This document shows, one piece after another, positions 7,867 through 18,248 of a DNA stretch of 64,000 bases; position 1 is the stretch's first letter; the number at the start of each line of letters is the position of its first letter. Under the pieces are notes generated by a model. That model worked only from the letters and a program-made list of their open reading frames with translations, had not been told where the DNA came from and made no database searches. The DNA is from Rugamonas rivuli (lineage in GTDB: Bacteria > Pseudomonadota > Gammaproteobacteria > Burkholderiales > Burkholderiaceae_D). Both the position numbers and the translations under genes were made by a program. Where the stretch lies: NCBI RefSeq assembly GCF_009380165.1, contig NZ_WHUF01000002.1, positions 682,001-746,000 on the forward strand. Direction: 5' to 3'.

Positions 7867-9732
7867 GTGTCAGATGACGCGACGGCGATGGAACCAAGCG
7901 CGGAAAACGATCTGCCAGCAGCGATCGTCAAACGCGCCGACGGCGTCTATTTTGCGGCCGACGCTACGGCCGTGTCCTGCCTGTCGGCGGTCAGCCAGGT
8001 CTTCCTCGGCAGCGCTTATTTCGCCAACCTCGATTACGCGATCTTCATCAAGCTGCTCTACAATTGCGGCCCCGACCTGCCGGCCAACCTGACCAGCAAG
8101 CCGCTGGTGCGCTTCGCCGACAGCATCGAGCCTTTCCATCCGCCGCGCCGCGCGCTGTACAAGTCCGTCAAGATCATCAACGGCGAGGCCGAGTATTATT
8201 TCGAGCCGGTGTTCTTCGAGATTCCGGACATGCCGCTGCAACCGGCGCGCTTGAACTTCGACGAATTCGTCTCCGACATGTGGGTCAAGGGCATACGCTT
8301 CGGCATCGACGCGCCGGCCGTGCGCGACGTGATCACCAACGGGCGGCTGGCGCGCATCATCGTCGCGCGCCGCCTCAACGCCACGCCGGGGCGCGATGCT
8401 TCCATCGTGGAAGTGTCGGCCGATATCCATCGCAGCAATGCGCCGCGCGAAAAATCGGACGGCAAGCTTGATCTGCAGGCCTTCCAGAACCGCTTCCCGC
8501 AGGTGAAGCCCAACGTCAAGCTGCTGCGCAAGGTGCCGCGTACACCGGGTGTGCGCGGCTACGAGCTGTCGGGCATCGTGCTGGAACCGCCCGCGCCGAA
8601 GGACGTCGAATTGAGCAGCGTGGCCGGCGAGGGCACGGTGATCGAGAACCTGCGCGACGGCGAATTCCTGGTGTCGGCGGTGGAGGGTTTCCTCAGCGTG
8701 GACCCGGCCACCAAGCGGCTGTCGATCGGCCCCAAGATCATCAGCCGCGAGGGCGTCAGCGCGCGCACCACCGGCAACCTGCAGCTGACCGGCGAGTACG
8801 AGGAATTCGGCGACGTGCAGGAGCAGCGCTCTGTCGACGGCGGCAACATCACCATCCACGGCGACGTGTTCGGCATCATCAACTCGCGCGGCGGCGACAT
8901 CGTCCTGAGCCGCAACCTGATGGGCGGCACCGCCACCAATGCCGATGGCGGCATACGGGTGCAGGGCGTGGCGTCGGGCGCGGTGCTGCAAACGAAACGC
9001 GGCGAGGTGACGCTGGCGCGCGCGGAGAGCTGCATCATCTCGGGCACGCGGGTGGTGATCGGCGAGGCAAGTAACTGCGAAATCATAGCGGAGGAAGTGG
9101 TCATCAAGGTGGCCGAGGGCTGCGCCATCGCCGCGCGCAAGATCGAGATCGCCAGCGCGGGGCCGCGCAAGCAGAACGAGATGCTGCTCTACACGCTGGT
9201 GCCGGACACCTCCAAGTTCGAGAAGAAGATCGCGGAGTTGCAGCCGAAGGTGCAGCATGCGGCGCACGAGGCCAATCTGCGCAAGGCGGAGATCGACGCG
9301 ATCACCGGCCAGACCGAAGTACGCAACTACCTGACGCTGGCCACCCGCGTGCGCAAGCGCGAGGTGATGCTGACGCCCGAGCAGGAGCCGCTGTTCCACA
9401 AGATGGCGGCGGCGGTGGGGCCGTCGCTGAGGGCGGTGGCGAAGATTTCGCTGGCGATGAAGGCGGCGCAGGTGCAGCAGGAGCAGGCGCAGGAAGAAGT
9501 CAACCAGGTACAGCGCCAGAAGATGGCGATCATGCGCGGTTCGCGCTGCATGGTGGAGACGCTGACCGGCGACGTCCTGCTGCGCACCATGACCTTTGTG
9601 CCGGATGGCCCGCCGGCGTACGACCGTCCGGCCAAGGATGTCAAGGCCAAGGTGCGTACTACGGCGGCCGGCATGGTCACCATCTATTCCGGCGCCACCG
9701 GGCCTATCGCCTGGGCGCCGGAGACGGACTAA
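7867..9732 (+). CDS. FapA/DUF342 family protein, paralogue 2
   Basis: About 621 residues, with the same architecture as the gene before it. Shared blocks include NRFPQ near the end of the N-terminal domain, RTTGNL, YEEFGDVQEQR, GEASNCEII and VAEGCA. I chose GTG 7867 because CTGGGG stands just before it and this parallels the GTG start of paralogue 1; the open frame extends to a GTG at 7813 that lacks a ribosome site. The tandem pair looks like a local duplication that has diverged clearly outside the beta-helix. The stop overlaps the convergent LysR gene by four bases. Confidence 0.82.
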   Translation: MSDDATAMEPSAENDLPAAIVKRADGVYFAADATAVSCLSAVSQVFLGSAYFANLDYAIFIKLLYNCGPDLPANLTSKPLVRFADSIEPFHPPRRALYKSVKIINGEAEYYFEPVFFEIPDMPLQPARLNFDEFVSDMWVKGIRFGIDAPAVRDVITNGRLARIIVARRLNATPGRDASIVEVSADIHRSNAPREKSDGKLDLQAFQNRFPQVKPNVKLLRKVPRTPGVRGYELSGIVLEPPAPKDVELSSVAGEGTVIENLRDGEFLVSAVEGFLSVDPATKRLSIGPKIISREGVSARTTGNLQLTGEYEEFGDVQEQRSVDGGNITIHGDVFGIINSRGGDIVLSRNLMGGTATNADGGIRVQGVASGAVLQTKRGEVTLARAESCIISGTRVVIGEASNCEIIAEEVVIKVAEGCAIAARKIEIASAGPRKQNEMLLYTLVPDTSKFEKKIAELQPKVQHAAHEANLRKAEIDAITGQTEVRNYLTLATRVRKREVMLTPEQEPLFHKMAAAVGPSLRAVAKISLAMKAAQVQQEQAQEEVNQVQRQKMAIMRGSRCMVETLTGDVLLRTMTFVPDGPPAYDRPAKDVKAKVRTTAAGMVTIYSGATGPIAWAPETD

Positions 9733-10625
9733 TCCCGCCGCAGCGTCGCCACCAGTTCGCGGGCATGGCGCGGCAGCGCATCCAGGTCGCGCAAGCAGAT
9801 CAGCAGCTTGCGGTCGGCCCATTCATCGCTTAATTTCAGTACCAGCAGACGGTCGGCATCGGCGCTGCGGCGGGCGGCTGTTTCCGGCATCAGCGCCACC
9901 CCGGCGCCGCTGGCCGCCATGCGGCACACCGCTTCGAAGCTGCGCAGGCGTATCTTGCAGTGCATGTGGAGTCCCAATCGCGATGCCTGGCCTGCGGCGT
10001 ACTGCTGGAAGGCGCTGTCGCCGGCCAGGCCGATGAAGTCGTGGGCCAGGGCGTCGGCGTAGCGGATGCTGCTGCGCCTGCGGTACTGCCGCGCCAGCGG
10101 ATGGCTGCGCGCCATCACCAGCGCCAGCCTGTCGTCGCGGAAGGCGAAGGTTTGCAGCGCCTCCGCATTGGCCGCGTCGCTGACGATGCCGATGTCGGCG
10201 GCGCCTTCGGCCACGGCCTGCACGATGTCGCGGCTCAGGCGTTCTTCAAGATCGATGCCCAGTTGCGGATGCGCGGCGAGGAAGGCGGCCAGCGCGTCCG
10301 GCAGGAATTCGGTCATGGCCGAGGTGTTGCACAGCAGCCGGATGCGGCCCTTGAGGCCGGAGGCGAATTCGGCCAGGTCGGCCTGCATGTCGTTCACCTG
10401 GCGGGCGATTGCGCGCGCATGGTGCAGCAGCGCGCGCCCGGCTTCGGTGGGCTCGGCGCCGCGCCGGCCGCGCTGCAGCAGCGGTACGTCCAGCGCTTGC
10501 TCCATGCCGCGTACGCGGGCGCTGGCCGAGGGCAGCGCCAGATGCGCCAGCTGCGCACCGGCGGTGATGCTGCCGCTTTCGGCGATATGGACGAACAGTT
10601 TGAGGTCGGTCAGGTCGAAGCGCAT
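9729..10625 (-). CDS. LysR-family transcriptional regulator
   Basis: A 298-residue LysR protein. The N-terminal winged helix (about 1-65) contains DLKLFVHIAESGSITAGAQ, and the effector domain (about 90-295) has the usual periplasmic-binding-protein-like fold. It is divergent from a TauE/SafE-type permease with 74 bases between the starts, the usual layout for a LysR regulator and its target. A role in controlling that transporter is inferred from this. The effector is unknown. Confidence 0.88.
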   Translation of the reverse strand: MRFDLTDLKLFVHIAESGSITAGAQLAHLALPSASARVRGMEQALDVPLLQRGRRGAEPTEAGRALLHHARAIARQVNDMQADLAEFASGLKGRIRLLCNTSAMTEFLPDALAAFLAAHPQLGIDLEERLSRDIVQAVAEGAADIGIVSDAANAEALQTFAFRDDRLALVMARSHPLARQYRRRSSIRYADALAHDFIGLAGDSAFQQYAAGQASRLGLHMHCKIRLRSFEAVCRMAASGAGVALMPETAARRSADADRLLVLKLSDEWADRKLLICLRDLDALPRHARELVATLRRD

Positions 10626-10699
10626 GGTCTCTGCCTATGGATTTTACGAAGTCTGGCTGAGTATATTCCAGATTTTCAGGTGCCGCGCGTTGCGCCACA

Positions 10700-11464
10700 A
10701 TGGCGCTCATGGATACTTCTTTCATTTTTGTCGCACTGGTGTTTGTGCTTGCCGGGATGGTTAAGGGCGTTACTGGCATGGGCTTGCCGACGGTCGCGGT
10801 GGCGCTGTTGACGCTGAAGATGCCGCCGCTGGAGGCTGCCGCGCTGTTGATTGTGCCTTCGTCTGTGACGAATGTATGGCAGCTGGCGGCCGGGCCGGCG
10901 CTGTATCCGCTGTGGCGGCGCCTGCGGCCCATGCTGCTGGCGGTGTGCGCCGGCACGGCGCTGGCGGCGGTGCTGGCCGGCGCGGGGAATGGCGCCAGGG
11001 ACGACGCCGCGTGGAGCGGGGCGGTGCTGGGACTGGCGTTGCTGGCCTACGGCGTGCTGGGACTGGCCGGCTGGCGCTGGCAGGTGGCGCCGCGCGCGGA
11101 ACGCTGGCTTGGGCCGCTGGCGGGCTTCGCCACCGGCGCGCTGGCCGGCGTCACCGGCGTCTTCGTCATGCCGGCGGCGCCGTACTTGCAAGCGCTGGCG
11201 CTGGAGAAGGACGATCTGGTGCAGGCGATGGGATTGGCCTTCACCGTGTCGACGCTGGCGCTGGCGGTCATGCTGGCTTACCAGGGAGCGTGGCATGCGG
11301 CTGCGGCGGGAGCTTCGTGCCTGGCGCTGCTGCCGGCTGCGGGCGGCATGCTGCTGGGGCAGTGGCTGCGCGGGCGCATGGCGCCTGCTTTATTCCGCCG
11401 CTGCTTTTTCGCCAGCCTGCTGGCGTTGGGCGCGCACCAGTGTCTGCGGGTCTTTACAGGCTGA
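10700..11464 (+). CDS. TauE/SafE family membrane transporter
   Basis: A 254-residue protein with seven or eight hydrophobic segments and the two repeated halves typical of TauE/SafE permeases (GMVKGVTGMGLPTVAVALL near the N-terminus and FATGALAGVTGVFVMPAAPY in the second half). Members export sulfite, sulfoacetate or other organic anions; the substrate cannot be read here. The start could be ATG 10700 or ATG 10709, and neither has a strong ribosome site. It is divergent from a LysR regulator, its likely controller, and its 3' end overlaps the convergent arfB end. Confidence 0.85.
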   Translation: MALMDTSFIFVALVFVLAGMVKGVTGMGLPTVAVALLTLKMPPLEAAALLIVPSSVTNVWQLAAGPALYPLWRRLRPMLLAVCAGTALAAVLAGAGNGARDDAAWSGAVLGLALLAYGVLGLAGWRWQVAPRAERWLGPLAGFATGALAGVTGVFVMPAAPYLQALALEKDDLVQAMGLAFTVSTLALAVMLAYQGAWHAAAAGASCLALLPAAGGMLLGQWLRGRMAPALFRRCFFASLLALGAHQCLRVFTG

Positions 11465-11843
11465 CTTTGCCGCGCAGCTGTTTGCGTTCGCCGTCCTTGC
11501 TTTTGCCGTCCAGCCGCTTGCGCTGCGAGCTGCGTGTGGGCCGGGTAGGGCGGCGCACGGCGGGCAGCACGGCCACGCTGTCGACCAGCTCCTGCAGGCG
11601 ACGCAGGGCTTCTTCCTTGTTGGCCTCCTGGCTGCGCGACTGCTGCGCCTTCAGCACCACCACGCCATCCTTGGTGATGCGCTGGTCGCGCATGGCCAGC
11701 AGGCGTTCCTTGATATGCTCCGGCAGCGACGAGCCGACGATGTCGAAGCGCAGATGCACCGCGCTCGAAACCTTGTTGACGTTCTGCCCACCCGGCCCCT
11801 GGGCGCGGATGGCGGTGAACTCCACTTCATTCGGATCGATCAC
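11454..11843 (-). CDS. arfB: Peptidyl-tRNA hydrolase ArfB (ribosome rescue)
   Basis: A 129-residue protein with the release-factor GGQ motif in AIRAQGPGGQNVNK (GGQ 18-20), then HLRFDI and the ribosome-channel tail PTRPTRSSQRKRLDGKS, as in E. coli ArfB/YaeJ. It hydrolyses peptidyl-tRNA on ribosomes stalled without a stop codon. The best start is GTG 11843, which overlaps the stop of the upstream gene as GTGA and gives the usual distance to GGQ. The open frame continues further upstream only in a different frame over the CoA-transferase gene. Translational coupling to that gene is likely. Confidence 0.92.
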   Translation of the reverse strand: MIDPNEVEFTAIRAQGPGGQNVNKVSSAVHLRFDIVGSSLPEHIKERLLAMRDQRITKDGVVVLKAQQSRSQEANKEEALRRLQELVDSVAVLPAVRRPTRPTRSSQRKRLDGKSKDGERKQLRGKVSL

Positions 11844-12913
11844 GGCGCAAACCTGACCGGCTGCGCCACGGACCACGACTCGCCTTCGGTGTCGTGCATG
11901 CGGCGGCTGACGATGTCGCGGAACAGCGGGTGCTGCAAGGCTTCCTCGGTGCGCAGCACGGGCGTGACGCAGCAGTCGGCGTCGGCGAAGGCTTCCGTCC
12001 ATTGCGCCAGCGTGCGCGCGGCGAACACCGCGTCCAGCTCCGCCTTGAGCGCCATCGCGTCTTCGCCGCCGACCTGCTGGCCCAACTGCCAGTGGCGCGG
12101 CTTCAGGTCCGGCCGTTGCAGCACGTCGCAGCAGCCCTGCCAGAACTTGAGCTCCAGCGCGCCGACCGCCATGTAGCGGCCATCGGCCGTGCGGTAGACG
12201 TTGTAGCAGGGGACGCCGCCAGTCAGCAGATCGCGGCCCGGCGCGGCGGGCGCTCCGTTGTTGACGCCCACCAGCGGCATGATGTTATGTGCCATGACGG
12301 CGGCGGTCATCGAGACATCGACCATGCGTCCCGCGCCACCCATCTTGACCGCGACCAGCGCCGCCAGGATGCCCTGCAGCGCAGACTGCGCGCCGCCCAG
12401 CAGATCGCCCACCTGCAGGTTGGGCAGCGCCGGCACGCCGTCGGCGCCGGCGTTCTGGTCCAGCATGCCGGCATAGCCGATGTAGTTGATGTCATGCCCG
12501 GCCAACAGCGCGTAGGGGCCGTGCTGGCCGTAGCCGGAGATCGCGCACATCACCAGCTTGGGATTGCGCTCGCGCAGCGTGTGCCAGCCCAGTCCCAGCT
12601 TGTCCATCACGCCGGGGCGGAAGCTCTCGACCAGCACGTCGGCCGTCTCCACCATCGCCAGCAGCTGCTCGCGGTGGGCGGCGTCCTTCAGGTCCAGGCG
12701 CTTCATCCGCTTGCCGCGATTGACGGCGACGAAGAACTGCGACACCTCATTGCGCACCGGTCCCATGGCGCGCGCGTAGTCGCCGGGACCGGGGTCTTCG
12801 ATCTTGATCACTTCCGCGCCCATGTCCGCAAGGTGCATGGTGGCGACGGGGCCGGGCAGCAATCGCGTCAGGTCCAGCACGCGGATGCCGCTGAGAGGGA
12901 GTTCGGTAGTCAT
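11840..12913 (-). CDS. Family III CoA-transferase / alpha-methylacyl-CoA racemase-like protein
   Basis: A 357-residue CaiB/BaiF-fold protein. N-terminal GIRVLDLTRLLPGP and IKIEDP are typical. AGHDINYIG holds His140 and Asp141, and VGDLLGG gives Asp170. In alpha-methylacyl-CoA racemases the catalytic pair is a His in GHDINY and an Asp 30 residues later in GDxxGG, exactly the spacing here, and the length also fits. A racemase of branched 2-methylacyl-CoA is therefore more likely than a true CoA-transferase. Start at ATG 12913 (MTTELPLSG). It is followed by arfB with a GTGA overlap. Confidence 0.82.
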   Translation of the reverse strand: MTTELPLSGIRVLDLTRLLPGPVATMHLADMGAEVIKIEDPGPGDYARAMGPVRNEVSQFFVAVNRGKRMKRLDLKDAAHREQLLAMVETADVLVESFRPGVMDKLGLGWHTLRERNPKLVMCAISGYGQHGPYALLAGHDINYIGYAGMLDQNAGADGVPALPNLQVGDLLGGAQSALQGILAALVAVKMGGAGRMVDVSMTAAVMAHNIMPLVGVNNGAPAAPGRDLLTGGVPCYNVYRTADGRYMAVGALELKFWQGCCDVLQRPDLKPRHWQLGQQVGGEDAMALKAELDAVFAARTLAQWTEAFADADCCVTPVLRTEEALQHPLFRDIVSRRMHDTEGESWSVAQPVRFAP

Positions 12914-13039
12914 GGATTCATTGTAGCAAACCAGCAACCGCGAGCCCGGTGAATGTTGACGTTGCTCAACGACCGCTTTTGGGGGCAAAGGTAGGATGGC
13001 ACATGCCTGTTACCGCACGTCCCGGACGAAAGGATCATC

Positions 13040-13534
13040 ATGCCTTCATTGACTACGCAATCCGCCAGCGCCGACCCAACCGCCGTCGTCGCCGCCAGCC
13101 AGTATCTGGTGTTCCGGCTGGGCGGTCTCGATTACGCGCTGGATTTCACCAAGGTGCAAGAGCTGCGGCCCTTGAAGGCGCTGGAGCGCTTTTCATCGGA
13201 GGGGGAGATCGTGGCCGGGGTGGCCGTGTCGCGCGGCGTCATCATGCCGATCGTCGACATGCGCATCGCCTTCGGGCCCCGGCCGCCGGAGCACGATCCG
13301 CTGACGGACGTGATCATCCTCAAGCTGTCGAGCTGCGTGATGGGGATGGTGGTGGATGGGGTGACGGATATCGTCCCGCTAACGCTGGGACAGATCAAGC
13401 CGATACCGGGCGCCAGCGCGGTGGAGTACCTGGTCGGCATCGGTGAAGCGGACGGGCGCCGCTTGATCGTGGTCGACATCGATAAGCTGATGTCGATCCA
13501 GAAGGTTCAAGTCGGCGCCCGCCAGGCAGCTTAG
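13040..13534 (+). CDS. cheW: CheW-like chemotaxis coupling protein
   Basis: A 164-residue single-domain CheW protein. YLVFRLGGLDYALDFTKVQEL, then VAGVAVSRGVIMPIVDMR, GMVVDGVTDIVPL and YLVGIGEADGRRLIVVDIDKL cover the usual two beta-barrel subdomains. CheW links methyl-accepting receptors to CheA. No cheA, receptor or methyltransferase gene lies nearby, so this is an orphan adaptor. AAGGA precedes the ATG. The 3' end overlaps the convergent ABC-F gene by four bases. Confidence 0.92.
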   Translation: MPSLTTQSASADPTAVVAASQYLVFRLGGLDYALDFTKVQELRPLKALERFSSEGEIVAGVAVSRGVIMPIVDMRIAFGPRPPEHDPLTDVIILKLSSCVMGMVVDGVTDIVPLTLGQIKPIPGASAVEYLVGIGEADGRRLIVVDIDKLMSIQKVQVGARQAA

Positions 13535-15531
13535 GCGAGGGCTTCGAGCTGCTCCTGCAGCTCCAGCCACTCCGCTTCCAGCTGGCCGAGGTCCTTGGTG
13601 AAGAAGGATTGATCGGCCAGCAGCTGTTTCAGCTTGGCCTTGTTGGCCGCGTCGTAGATCGACGATTCGCCCAGGGCCGCATCCACATCGGCCTTCTGCG
13701 CGCTGCGCTTGGCGATCTGGTCGTCCAGGCGCTTGATCTTCTGCTCCAGCGGCTTGCGCAGCGTGGCCAGGCGCTGGCGGTCTTCTGCCTCCTTGCGCTT
13801 CTGTTCCTTGGTGTTGACCGCAGGCGCCGCTGCAGGCGGCGGTGCGACTGGCGAGGCGACAGGGAAGTCGGTCTTGTTTGCCTTGCCGGCGGCCGGCAGC
13901 ACGTCGGTGCCTTTGCCCATCTTGGTTTGCAGCAGCCAGTCCTTGTAGTCATCCAGATCGCCGTCGAACGGTTGAAGCTTGCCGTCGGCGACGATGATGA
14001 ACTGGTCGGTGGTGGCGCGCAGCAGGTGGCGATCGTGGGATACGACCACCAGCGTGCCTTCGAACTGCGCCAGCGCTTCGGTCAGTGCCTCGCGGGTTTC
14101 CAGATCCAGGTGATTGGTCGGTTCATCGAGCAGCAGCAGGTTGGGACGCTGCCACACGATCAGAGCCAACGCCAGGCGGGCCTTCTCTCCGCCGGAGAAC
14201 GGCGCGATCGAACTGGTCACCATCGTGCCCGGGAAGTTGAAGCCACCCAGGAAGTTGCGTAGCTCCTGCTCGCGCACGGTCGGTGCGATCTTCGCCAGGT
14301 GCCACAGCGGCGATTCGTCGTGGCGCAGCATCTCCACCTGGTGCTGGGCGAAGTAGCCGATGTTCAGGCCCTTGCCCATGGTGGCATCGCCGGTCAGCGG
14401 CGACAGCTCGCCGGCGATGGTCTTGATCAGCGTCGATTTACCGGCGCCGTTCACACCCAGCAGGCCGATACGCTGGCCGATCTGCAGCGAGAACTTGATG
14501 TTGTTGACGATGGTCTTGTGCGTGATCTCGCCGGTTTTTTCGTCTTCGATCTTGTAGCCTGCGTCGACGTCTTCCATCACCAGCAGCGGGTTCGGAGCGC
14601 TGAGCGGCTCGCGGAATTCGAACGAGAATTCGGCTGCGGCGCGCAGCGGCGCCAGTTCCTCCATCTTGGCCAGCGCCTTCATGCGGCTCTGCGCCTGGCG
14701 GGCCTTGGAGGCCTGCGCCTTGAAGCGGTTGACGAAGGATTCCAGGTGGGCGCGTTTGCGCTGCTGCTTTTCCAGCGCGCCGGCGGCCAGGATCATCTGC
14801 GCCGCGCGCTGACGTTCGAAGGACGAGTAGTTGCCCGAGTAGCGTTTCAGTTTGCGCTCGTCGATGTGCACCACCACGTTGACCACTTCATCGAGGAAGT
14901 CGCGATCGTGGGAGATGATGAGCAACGTGCCGGCGTAGCGTTTGAGCCAGTCTTCCAGCCAGATGATCGCGTCCAGGTCCAAGTGGTTGGTCGGTTCATC
15001 GAGCAGCAGCAGGTCGGAAGGGCACATCAGCGCCTGCGCCAGATTCAGGCGCATGCGCCAGCCACCGGAGAAGCTGGCCACCGGTTGCTGCATCTGGTCG
15101 ATCGAGAAGCCCAGGCCGAGCAGCAGCTGTTCGCCGCGCGATTGCACGGTGTAGGCGTCGGCATCGGCCAGCGCGCTGTAGATCTCGCCGATGGCGATAC
15201 CGTTCTCGGACGATTCAGGCTCCGATTCAAGGCGGGCCAGTTCGGCCTCCAGCTTGCGCAGGGTGACGTCGCCGTCGATGGCGTAGTCGAGTGCCGCGCG
15301 GTCCAGCGGAGGGGTTTCCTGCGCCACGTAAGCGACGCGCCATTTGGCCGGGAAGTCGATCTCGCCCTGGTCCGGGTGCAGCTCGCCGCGCATCATCGCG
15401 AACAGGCTGGATTTGCCGGCGCCGTTGGCGCCGATCAGGCCAATCTTGTCGCCGGGGTTGAGGGTGACATCGACCTGTTCCAGCAGCGGCTTAATACCGC
15501 GCATCAGGCTTACTTGAATAAAGCGAATCAT
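13531..15531 (-). CDS. yheS: ABC-F family ATPase, YheS-like
   Basis: A 666-residue soluble protein with two ABC cassettes and no membrane segment. Walker A motifs are at GANGAGKSS (34-42) and GVNGAGKST (359-367). The first cassette has SGGWRMRL (155-162) and LLLLDEPTNHLDLD (174-187), and the second has SGGEKARL and another LLLLDEPTNHLD. The linker between them is the charged ABC-F interdomain region that reaches the ribosomal peptidyl-transferase centre. Order and wording follow E. coli YheS rather than Uup or EttA. A translational role is known for the family and the exact role is unclear. Confidence 0.9.
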   Translation of the reverse strand: MIRFIQVSLMRGIKPLLEQVDVTLNPGDKIGLIGANGAGKSSLFAMMRGELHPDQGEIDFPAKWRVAYVAQETPPLDRAALDYAIDGDVTLRKLEAELARLESEPESSENGIAIGEIYSALADADAYTVQSRGEQLLLGLGFSIDQMQQPVASFSGGWRMRLNLAQALMCPSDLLLLDEPTNHLDLDAIIWLEDWLKRYAGTLLIISHDRDFLDEVVNVVVHIDERKLKRYSGNYSSFERQRAAQMILAAGALEKQQRKRAHLESFVNRFKAQASKARQAQSRMKALAKMEELAPLRAAAEFSFEFREPLSAPNPLLVMEDVDAGYKIEDEKTGEITHKTIVNNIKFSLQIGQRIGLLGVNGAGKSTLIKTIAGELSPLTGDATMGKGLNIGYFAQHQVEMLRHDESPLWHLAKIAPTVREQELRNFLGGFNFPGTMVTSSIAPFSGGEKARLALALIVWQRPNLLLLDEPTNHLDLETREALTEALAQFEGTLVVVSHDRHLLRATTDQFIIVADGKLQPFDGDLDDYKDWLLQTKMGKGTDVLPAAGKANKTDFPVASPVAPPPAAAPAVNTKEQKRKEAEDRQRLATLRKPLEQKIKRLDDQIAKRSAQKADVDAALGESSIYDAANKAKLKQLLADQSFFTKDLGQLEAEWLELQEQLEALA

Positions 15532-15546
15532 TGGAATCTTTCGTGC

Positions 15547-15609
15547 CGTCGTCCCCGCGCAAGCGGGGATCCATAGTCAGCATGGATTCCCGCTTGCGCG
15601 GGAATGACG
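15547..15609. repeat. REP-like palindromic repeat element
   Basis: Two 28-base arms (15547-15574 and 15582-15609) are inverted copies with only a few, mostly G-U compatible, mismatches, separated by seven bases. Each arm contains an inner hairpin (CCCGCGCAAGCGGG) ending in GGATCCAT or GAATCCAT. This is the sequence style of dispersed intergenic palindromes found in many copies in proteobacteria. A run of eight T follows on the plus strand. It sits between prmB and the ABC-F gene, where it could weaken read-through or stabilise mRNA. Confidence 0.75.
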
Positions 15610-15618
15610 CGGTTTTTT

Positions 15619-16506
15619 TTAGAGTTTAAGCTGGTCTGCGGTCAGCAGGAATACCATGTCGTCGCCGTTGCTGGTGGTGAGCCAGGTCAGGCCCAGTTCA
15701 CCGAAGGCCGCTTCGGCGAACTCGCGCTCATTGCCGATTTCGACGATCAGGATGCCGTCGTCGGTCAGGCGCTCGGCGGCGCCGGCGACGATCTTGCGCA
15801 CCAGGTCCATGCCGTCCTTGCCGCCATCGAGCGCCAGTTCAGGCTCGGCGCGGTATTCCATCGGCAGCTTGCTCATCGACGACGAGTTCACGTACGGCGG
15901 GTTGGTGATGATCAGGTCATACTTCTTGTCCGGCACATTGGCGTACAGGTCGGACTGGATCAGCGTCAGGCGGTCTTCCAGCTTGTAGGTGGCGACGTTT
16001 TTCTTCGCCACTTCCAGCGCGTCGGCCGAGATGTCGACCGCGTCCACATGCGCGTCCGGGAAGGCGTCGGCCAGCATGATGGCCAGGCAGCCGGAGCCCG
16101 TGCACAGTTCCAGCACATTGCTGACGTTTTCAGGCTCGTTGACCCACGGCGCGAAGTACTGCGGGATCAGTTCCGCGATGAAGGAGCGTGGCACGATGGT
16201 GCGCTCGTCCACGTAGAAGCTGTAGGTGCCCAGCCACGCTTCGTTGGTGATGTAGGCGGCCGGCACGCGCTCGTTGGTGCGGCGGTCGATGACGGCCATG
16301 ACCGCAGCGATTTCCTCCGGCAGCAGCTTGGCGTCCAGGAACGGGTCCAGGTGGTCCAGCGGCAGCTTGAGCGTGTGCAGGATCAGGTAGGCCGCTTCAT
16401 CGAAGGCTTCGACGCTGCCATGGCCGAAGAACAGCTTGGCGGTGTTGAAGCGGGTGACGGCATAGCGCAACAGGTCGCGCGGCGTGGTGAAAGGAGTCGT
16501 GTTCAT
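15619..16506 (-). CDS. prmB: Ribosomal protein L3 N5-glutamine methyltransferase PrmB
   Basis: A 295-residue SAM-dependent methyltransferase. VLELCTGSGC (131-140) is the SAM-binding loop and IITNPPYV (199-206, NPPY) binds the glutamine amide. The N-terminal all-helical domain is of PrmB length. The ELCTGSG variant and ELALDGGKDGMDL favour PrmB over HemK/PrmC. It modifies a glutamine on ribosomal protein L3. It follows dapE on the same strand after a 58-base gap, a neighbour order common in betaproteobacteria. Confidence 0.93.
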   Translation of the reverse strand: MNTTPFTTPRDLLRYAVTRFNTAKLFFGHGSVEAFDEAAYLILHTLKLPLDHLDPFLDAKLLPEEIAAVMAVIDRRTNERVPAAYITNEAWLGTYSFYVDERTIVPRSFIAELIPQYFAPWVNEPENVSNVLELCTGSGCLAIMLADAFPDAHVDAVDISADALEVAKKNVATYKLEDRLTLIQSDLYANVPDKKYDLIITNPPYVNSSSMSKLPMEYRAEPELALDGGKDGMDLVRKIVAGAAERLTDDGILIVEIGNEREFAEAAFGELGLTWLTTSNGDDMVFLLTADQLKL

Positions 16507-16564
16507 GGCTATCTCGGTAAAACAGTAATCGGTTTGCGCACGCCGCGCCGCCAGCCTGCGTGAC

Positions 16565-18054
<1,490 letters not shown>

Positions 18055-18248
18055 GTGCGTGCTTGCGAAAACGAGTGTTATAGGCGAAGGGCGACAGAAT
18101 ACCATGGCTGGCACTTGTTGATCTGCGCCGACGCTCCTTAGTTGCAAGCTATGCCTTCGCCATCGGGGGAAAGAAATATCGAATAGACACGACTGGGGCG
18201 GTCTGAAACAATATTAACTCTGGCCGCAACCCCTCACGGAGAAATAAG

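Noticed and set aside
5923..9822. Long minus-strand open frames (615 and 650 residues) over the two DUF342 genes
   Set aside because: They are low-complexity His/Ala/Gly/Arg/Val-rich products antisense to clear family members, as expected in high-GC DNA. No ribosome site or recognisable domain.
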